Shown: positions 61,470-64,000 of the stretch, piece after piece
Layout: every line of letters starts with the position of its first letter
How positions within the stretch are numbered: position 1 is the stretch's first letter
DNA from: Psilocybe azurescens
Taxonomy: Eukaryota > Basidiomycota > Agaricomycetes > Agaricales > Agrocybaceae
Direction: 5' to 3'
DNA length: 64,000 bases
Assembly (NCBI GenBank): GCA_023853785.1
Contig: JAJIRX010000983.1
Location: forward strand, 186,001 to 250,000
Program-made: the position numbers and the translations under genes
The notes under the pieces: generated by a model
Seen by the model: the letters and a program-made list of their open reading frames with translations, nothing else
What the model was told of the DNA's origin: nothing
Databases searched by the model: none

Positions 61470-61935
61470 TTTTCATTCTTTTCTTCTTCTTCATCATCTT
61501 CAGTATCATCAATTTGATGAGGCTTTTCTCTTTGTTTCTGCTTTTGAATGACATTTTGAGTGTGGTAGAACAGCATTGAATGTAAAAACCAATCAAAATT
61601 CCCAGATTTTATGTGCTTTTAGAATTGAATCAAAGCCACCTAACAATGAATTTAATTGTTCACATGCTTGTATATTAAATGCTTGTTGAAAATATTCTGT
61701 TCCATCTTTAGTCTTTGCTAGAAACACAAGATTTGGAGCAGAACCATTTAATGGAGCTGGATTACACCATTTACAGCATAGATAATCACTTGTTTGATGG
61801 TTGATATAATGATATGAATCAACAATAAAATGACTAGTTTTTTGCTAAGATTCCCAAGTTTTTTGCAATACTTGTTCACAGAACTTGGCAACCTTTATCA
61901 ATACAAATATAGAATGGCCAAGATTATTCAGTTGA
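61470..61935 (-). pseudogene. Relic of a KDZ-associated (CxC-type) transposon protein
   Basis: The minus strand reads VAKFCEQVLQKTW, then HFIVDSYHYINHQTSDYLC, CKWCNPAPLNGSAPNLV, AFNIQACEQLNSLLGGFDSI and NFDWFLHSMLFYHTQ, with one stop and one frame change. The pattern D-x-[FY]-H-[FY], C-x-x-x-C-N-P-A, F-N-x-Q-A-x-E-Q-x-N and G-G-F is what I remember from the C-terminal part of basidiomycete cysteine-cluster proteins found with KDZ transposases. An acidic tail (EDDEEEEKNEN) follows. No N-terminal domain remains here. Confidence 0.6.
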
Positions 61936-61939
61936 GGTT

Positions 61940-62110
61940 AAATCCAAATAGAATCCATGTAGAGGATGTAGAACTCCATATGGACTCCACATGAACTCCA
62001 AATAAAGTTCCACATGGAGTCCAGATGGAGTTCCACATCCTCCACATTGATCCACATGGAGGATGAGTCAATTCCAGCTGGACTCCATGTGGAGCCTCCA
62101 CCCTAAATGG
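61940..62110. repeat. Second array of short palindromes
   Basis: Copies of ACTCCATATGGACTCCACAT-like and GGAGTCCAGATGGAGTTCC-like words match the array at 60982-61200. Its inner position suggests that the element's original right end was here and that 62110-63036 was added or captured later. Confidence 0.65.
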
Positions 62111-63013
62111 CTGGGATACCTGCCAAAAAAGGTCACCAAACTCCACCCAGTGTGGAAGAGTTGATTGTTTCCAGGGAGAGAGACGGATATAGGTGGTCGA
62201 AAACAGTGAGATTTGTGTAGATAAAATATTGGTAGATTGTTCTTTGTCGCTTGCACGGCTCAAATGTTCAAGAAGGCTCGGGCTCGGCTCAGTTGCTCGT
62301 TTGTAGATAAAATCCTGGGAAATTTGATATTGATTACCAGTTTTACAAACATCTATATACGAACACGGAGTGCGCATACTCTTGTGCCTCCGGTTACCAC
62401 AGCTTATCTGTAATAATGAAATAGGTAGATAGGGGTGACCATTTGGAATGATGACATGAAATACGTTGTACGAAAAGCGGTGGAAAATGTGTATACAAGT
62501 GTCCGTTTGAAATAAAATAACTGGACAAGCGGTTAAAGGATAGACCATGGCATGCCAATGGCTTACTGAAGTGTGATTGCGCACGCATGGCTCTGCCTGT
62601 CCCAAGGGCATCCCCATCATAGCCCCTCAACTACGTCAGCGGCACCACAACTCCAGCAGGGGATCGTCATGACGGCAGTCATCCTCGCGCACTAGCCAGC
62701 ATGTATATAGATAAGAAAAGTGTGATTATAATGAAGCATGAAATAAGGAGGAAAGATTCAAAGAAATAAGAAAACATTGGAAATATGACTCGCCAATGCC
62801 CTGTCCACTGTTCCTGGTTTCCGATGGTGATCCTTTTGCGTGTATTTGAGGGTCTAGGTGTGTATCTGAGCGTCGTTGAGCATCCGAGATTCGGTGAATC
62901 ATGTTGTGCGTGTTGAACGTTTGTTGTGTGAGAAGTGGGGTTGTCATCGAGCTGTGCGAATTGGAACTTAGTGTCGTGTTCACGAGTACACTGTTCATCT
63001 CCTCCACACCAGA
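62111..63013. other. Host-like segment inside the nested element
   Basis: This segment is visibly richer in G and C than the rest of the element. On the minus strand a frame starting MEEMNSVLVNTTLSSNSHSS (from 63007) is Ser/Thr-rich and may be followed by a spliceable intron ending GCTGGCTAG near 62694. It could be captured host gene sequence. No family is recognised. Confidence 0.4.
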
Positions 63014-63331
63014 ACATATGGGTGAGGGTAAAGACCTCCAAAAGGCTCAGAAATGGCTTAAAGACCATAAAATAGAGCTTGTGGACTGGCCAGCATAATA
63101 ACTAGATCTCAATCCAATTGAAAATTTGTGGCATACTCTCAAAATGTGTTTTGTAAAATACAAAAATGCTCCAAAGAATATCCAGGAGTTGTAGGGCAGA
63201 ATACTGGAGAAGTGGGAGAAAATACCCAAGGAAGACTATGTGAAATCAATCAATAGTATGTCTAGAAGAGTTTTAGATGTTTTGAAGGCAAAGTGGGATC
63301 ACACAAAGTACTAGTTTATATAGATATCCAT

Positions 63332-63554
63332 ATTCCAACAGGCTGCAAAGAAACTGACTAGATGTGTTATTTTTATAAAGTATTTAATAATAGTAGATTA
63401 GCCAAACAAATACAAACCTACGTTATATCTCCTGAAAGCTGTGATCCAAGGCTTTCTAGTAAATTTTAAATCATGTAATTTCATGAGGATTAAATTGCGT
63501 TATAGTCAATTTAAGTTCAATTTCAAAAACATCTGGACAGTTTTTGAGTCACTG
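63332..63554 (-). repeat. Right terminal inverted repeat of the Tc1 element
   Basis: Inverted partner of 59636-59857, ending at the TA target duplication. Confidence 0.85.
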
Positions 63555-63721
63555 TAAGTATGGAAAGTGTGCCCACCTGAACCCGCCCTGAATGCTGCCC
63601 CAAAAATAGCACCTGTATTGAATTTCAGACATGCAATATATATAGAGATTACATGTACATTCTGTAAGGGTGATGGTATAGTGATTTGTGGCTCGAATAG
63701 CTACATAGACACTAGGGTTCA

Positions 63722-64000
63722 ATGAATCCCAAGATTAGCTTTTTTGGTCTAGTTGGTGGCATCAATGCTGCTTGGGACTATGGTGATAATCAGATCAAAA
63801 ACACATTCTCCTGTCTCCTCAACAATCAATTTAACGCTCTACAGTCCACAGAGTGCATAGCAGACCCTCTCTTTGTCTCTGCTATCCTTACTCTTGTCCT
63901 CTCTATTCACAACAAACTTGCATATCTGGGCTACTCATTTGTATGTCCCATCTCTACCCCTCCATGTCTCATCTTCATTTACCATAGGTCCTTCCTTGGG
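63722..64000 (+). CDS. Unidentified open frame running off the right edge
   Basis: From an ATG at 63722 a frame of 93 codons stays open to the last base. It begins MNPKISFFGLVGGINAAWDY and later has a hydrophobic segment (FVSAILTLVLSIHN). I recognise no family. It lies just right of the Tc1 element in AT-rich sequence and could belong to another transposon or be a chance frame. Confidence 0.35.
   Translation, partial: MNPKISFFGLVGGINAAWDYGDNQIKNTFSCLLNNQFNALQSTECIADPLFVSAILTLVLSIHNKLAYLGYSFVCPISTPPCLIFIYHRSFLG

Larger units (their letters stand above)
60966..63036. mobile_element. 2.07-kb nested DNA element, KDZ/Zisupton- or hAT-like, inside the Tc1 transposase
   Basis: The insertion is bounded by TTCAAAAG (60958-60965) and TCCAAAAG (63037-63044), an 8-bp target duplication with one difference. 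Its ends are imperfect inverted repeats: GGTGTACTTTACC then CACCCATAT on the left, and GGTCTTTACCC then CACCCATAT when the right end is read inverted. Inside are clusters of short palindromes, a relic of a KDZ-associated protein, and a less AT-rich segment. 8-bp duplications are known for hAT and, as I recall, Zisupton elements. No intact transposase is present, so it must have moved with help from elsewhere. Confidence 0.65.
60534..63314 (+). pseudogene. Tc1/mariner transposase, interrupted
   Basis: Part 1 (about 60534-60957) gives, across frames, VKTPFLSKNHGKAYLKFVQK, then FTDKPKIN (the first catalytic Asp region, usually SDETKIN), then GKMDRELYISILDDYVFQTL and QQDNDLKHT (second Asp). Part 2 (63045-63314) gives KAQKWLKDHKIELVDWPA, two stops, LDLNPIENLWHTLK (third acidic residue) and the end VLKAKWDHTKY. 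Several stops look like C-to-T changes of Gln codons. The 2.07-kb insertion lies between the two parts, exactly within the usual KHTSKKAQKW motif. Not functional. Confidence 0.85.
59636..63554. mobile_element. Decayed Tc1/mariner element carrying a nested insertion
   Basis: The element begins CAGTGACTTAAAAACTGTCC and ends with the inverted form (GGACAGTTTTTGAGTCACTG). It is flanked by TA on both sides (59634-59635 and 63555-63556), the standard Tc1 target duplication. Inverted repeats are about 222 bp long. Without the inserted 2,071 bp and its extra target copy, the element is about 1.84 kb, a normal size. It contains a transposase gene broken by stops and by the insertion. The whole area is AT-rich compared with the rest of the window. 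Confidence 0.88.

Noticed and set aside
61928..62620. 230-codon minus-strand frame inside the nested element
   Set aside because: It crosses the palindrome array and the host-like segment, so it joins unrelated sequence. The repeated Trp/Thr/Pro words come from the repeats.

Overview
This window reads as nuclear DNA of a mushroom-forming basidiomycete (Agaricomycetes-like). The protein genes are cut by many 45-70 nt GT-AG introns. They include families typical of these fungi: DUF6533-type membrane proteins, basidiomycete-type UDP-glycosyltransferases, a GPI-type aspartic protease and a multi-exon GH35 beta-galactosidase. The spliceosomal U2 snRNA gene and an intron-containing nuclear tRNA-Arg also fit. 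All exon structures were read by eye from splice sites and family motifs; no search was run.

Left part (1-26 kb), mostly unique sequence. An edge-truncated gene lies on the minus strand. It is followed by a Ubc13-type ubiquitin-conjugating enzyme, a gene-poor 6.5 kb stretch, a DUF300/Ost-alpha (TMEM184-like) membrane protein, a Prx5-type peroxiredoxin with a GC-AG intron, a decayed metallophosphoesterase, a protein-kinase remnant, and a small acidic orphan gene. Then come a GPI-anchored pepsin-like protease, the U2 snRNA gene, a single-exon orphan with an internal duplication, and a UDP-glycosyltransferase followed by a decayed tandem copy. The DUF300 and glycosyltransferase reading frames are broken mainly by one-base indels at homopolymers, which could be assembly errors or real decay.

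Middle part (27-59 kb), dominated by segmental duplication. A block containing a DUF6533 membrane-protein gene, a 3' piece of a mitochondrial dicarboxylate carrier gene (DIC1-like), a second truncated DUF6533 gene and shared non-coding sequence lies at 27.1-33.7 kb. It occurs again, inverted and as two tandem units of about 5.1 kb, at 47-58.7 kb. Only one carrier copy (46057-48557) is complete. Two DUF6533 copies look intact, one is frameshifted and two lack the same central part. A tRNA-Arg(ACG) lies at one duplication joint, and only its 5' half is left at the matching joint of the other unit. Between the inverted blocks are an intact GH35 beta-galactosidase with 5-nt and 12-nt micro-exons and a 7.5 kb spacer with no gene I can support.

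Right part (59-64 kb), AT-rich. A decayed Tc1/mariner element with about 222-bp terminal inverted repeats and a TA target site carries a 2.07-kb insertion inside its transposase. The insertion has inverted-repeat-like ends, an 8-bp near-perfect target duplication, arrays of short palindromic subterminal repeats, a relic resembling the C-terminus of basidiomycete KDZ/cysteine-cluster transposon proteins, and a less AT-rich host-like segment. This nested composite element is the least familiar structure in the window. An unidentified reading frame runs off the right edge.
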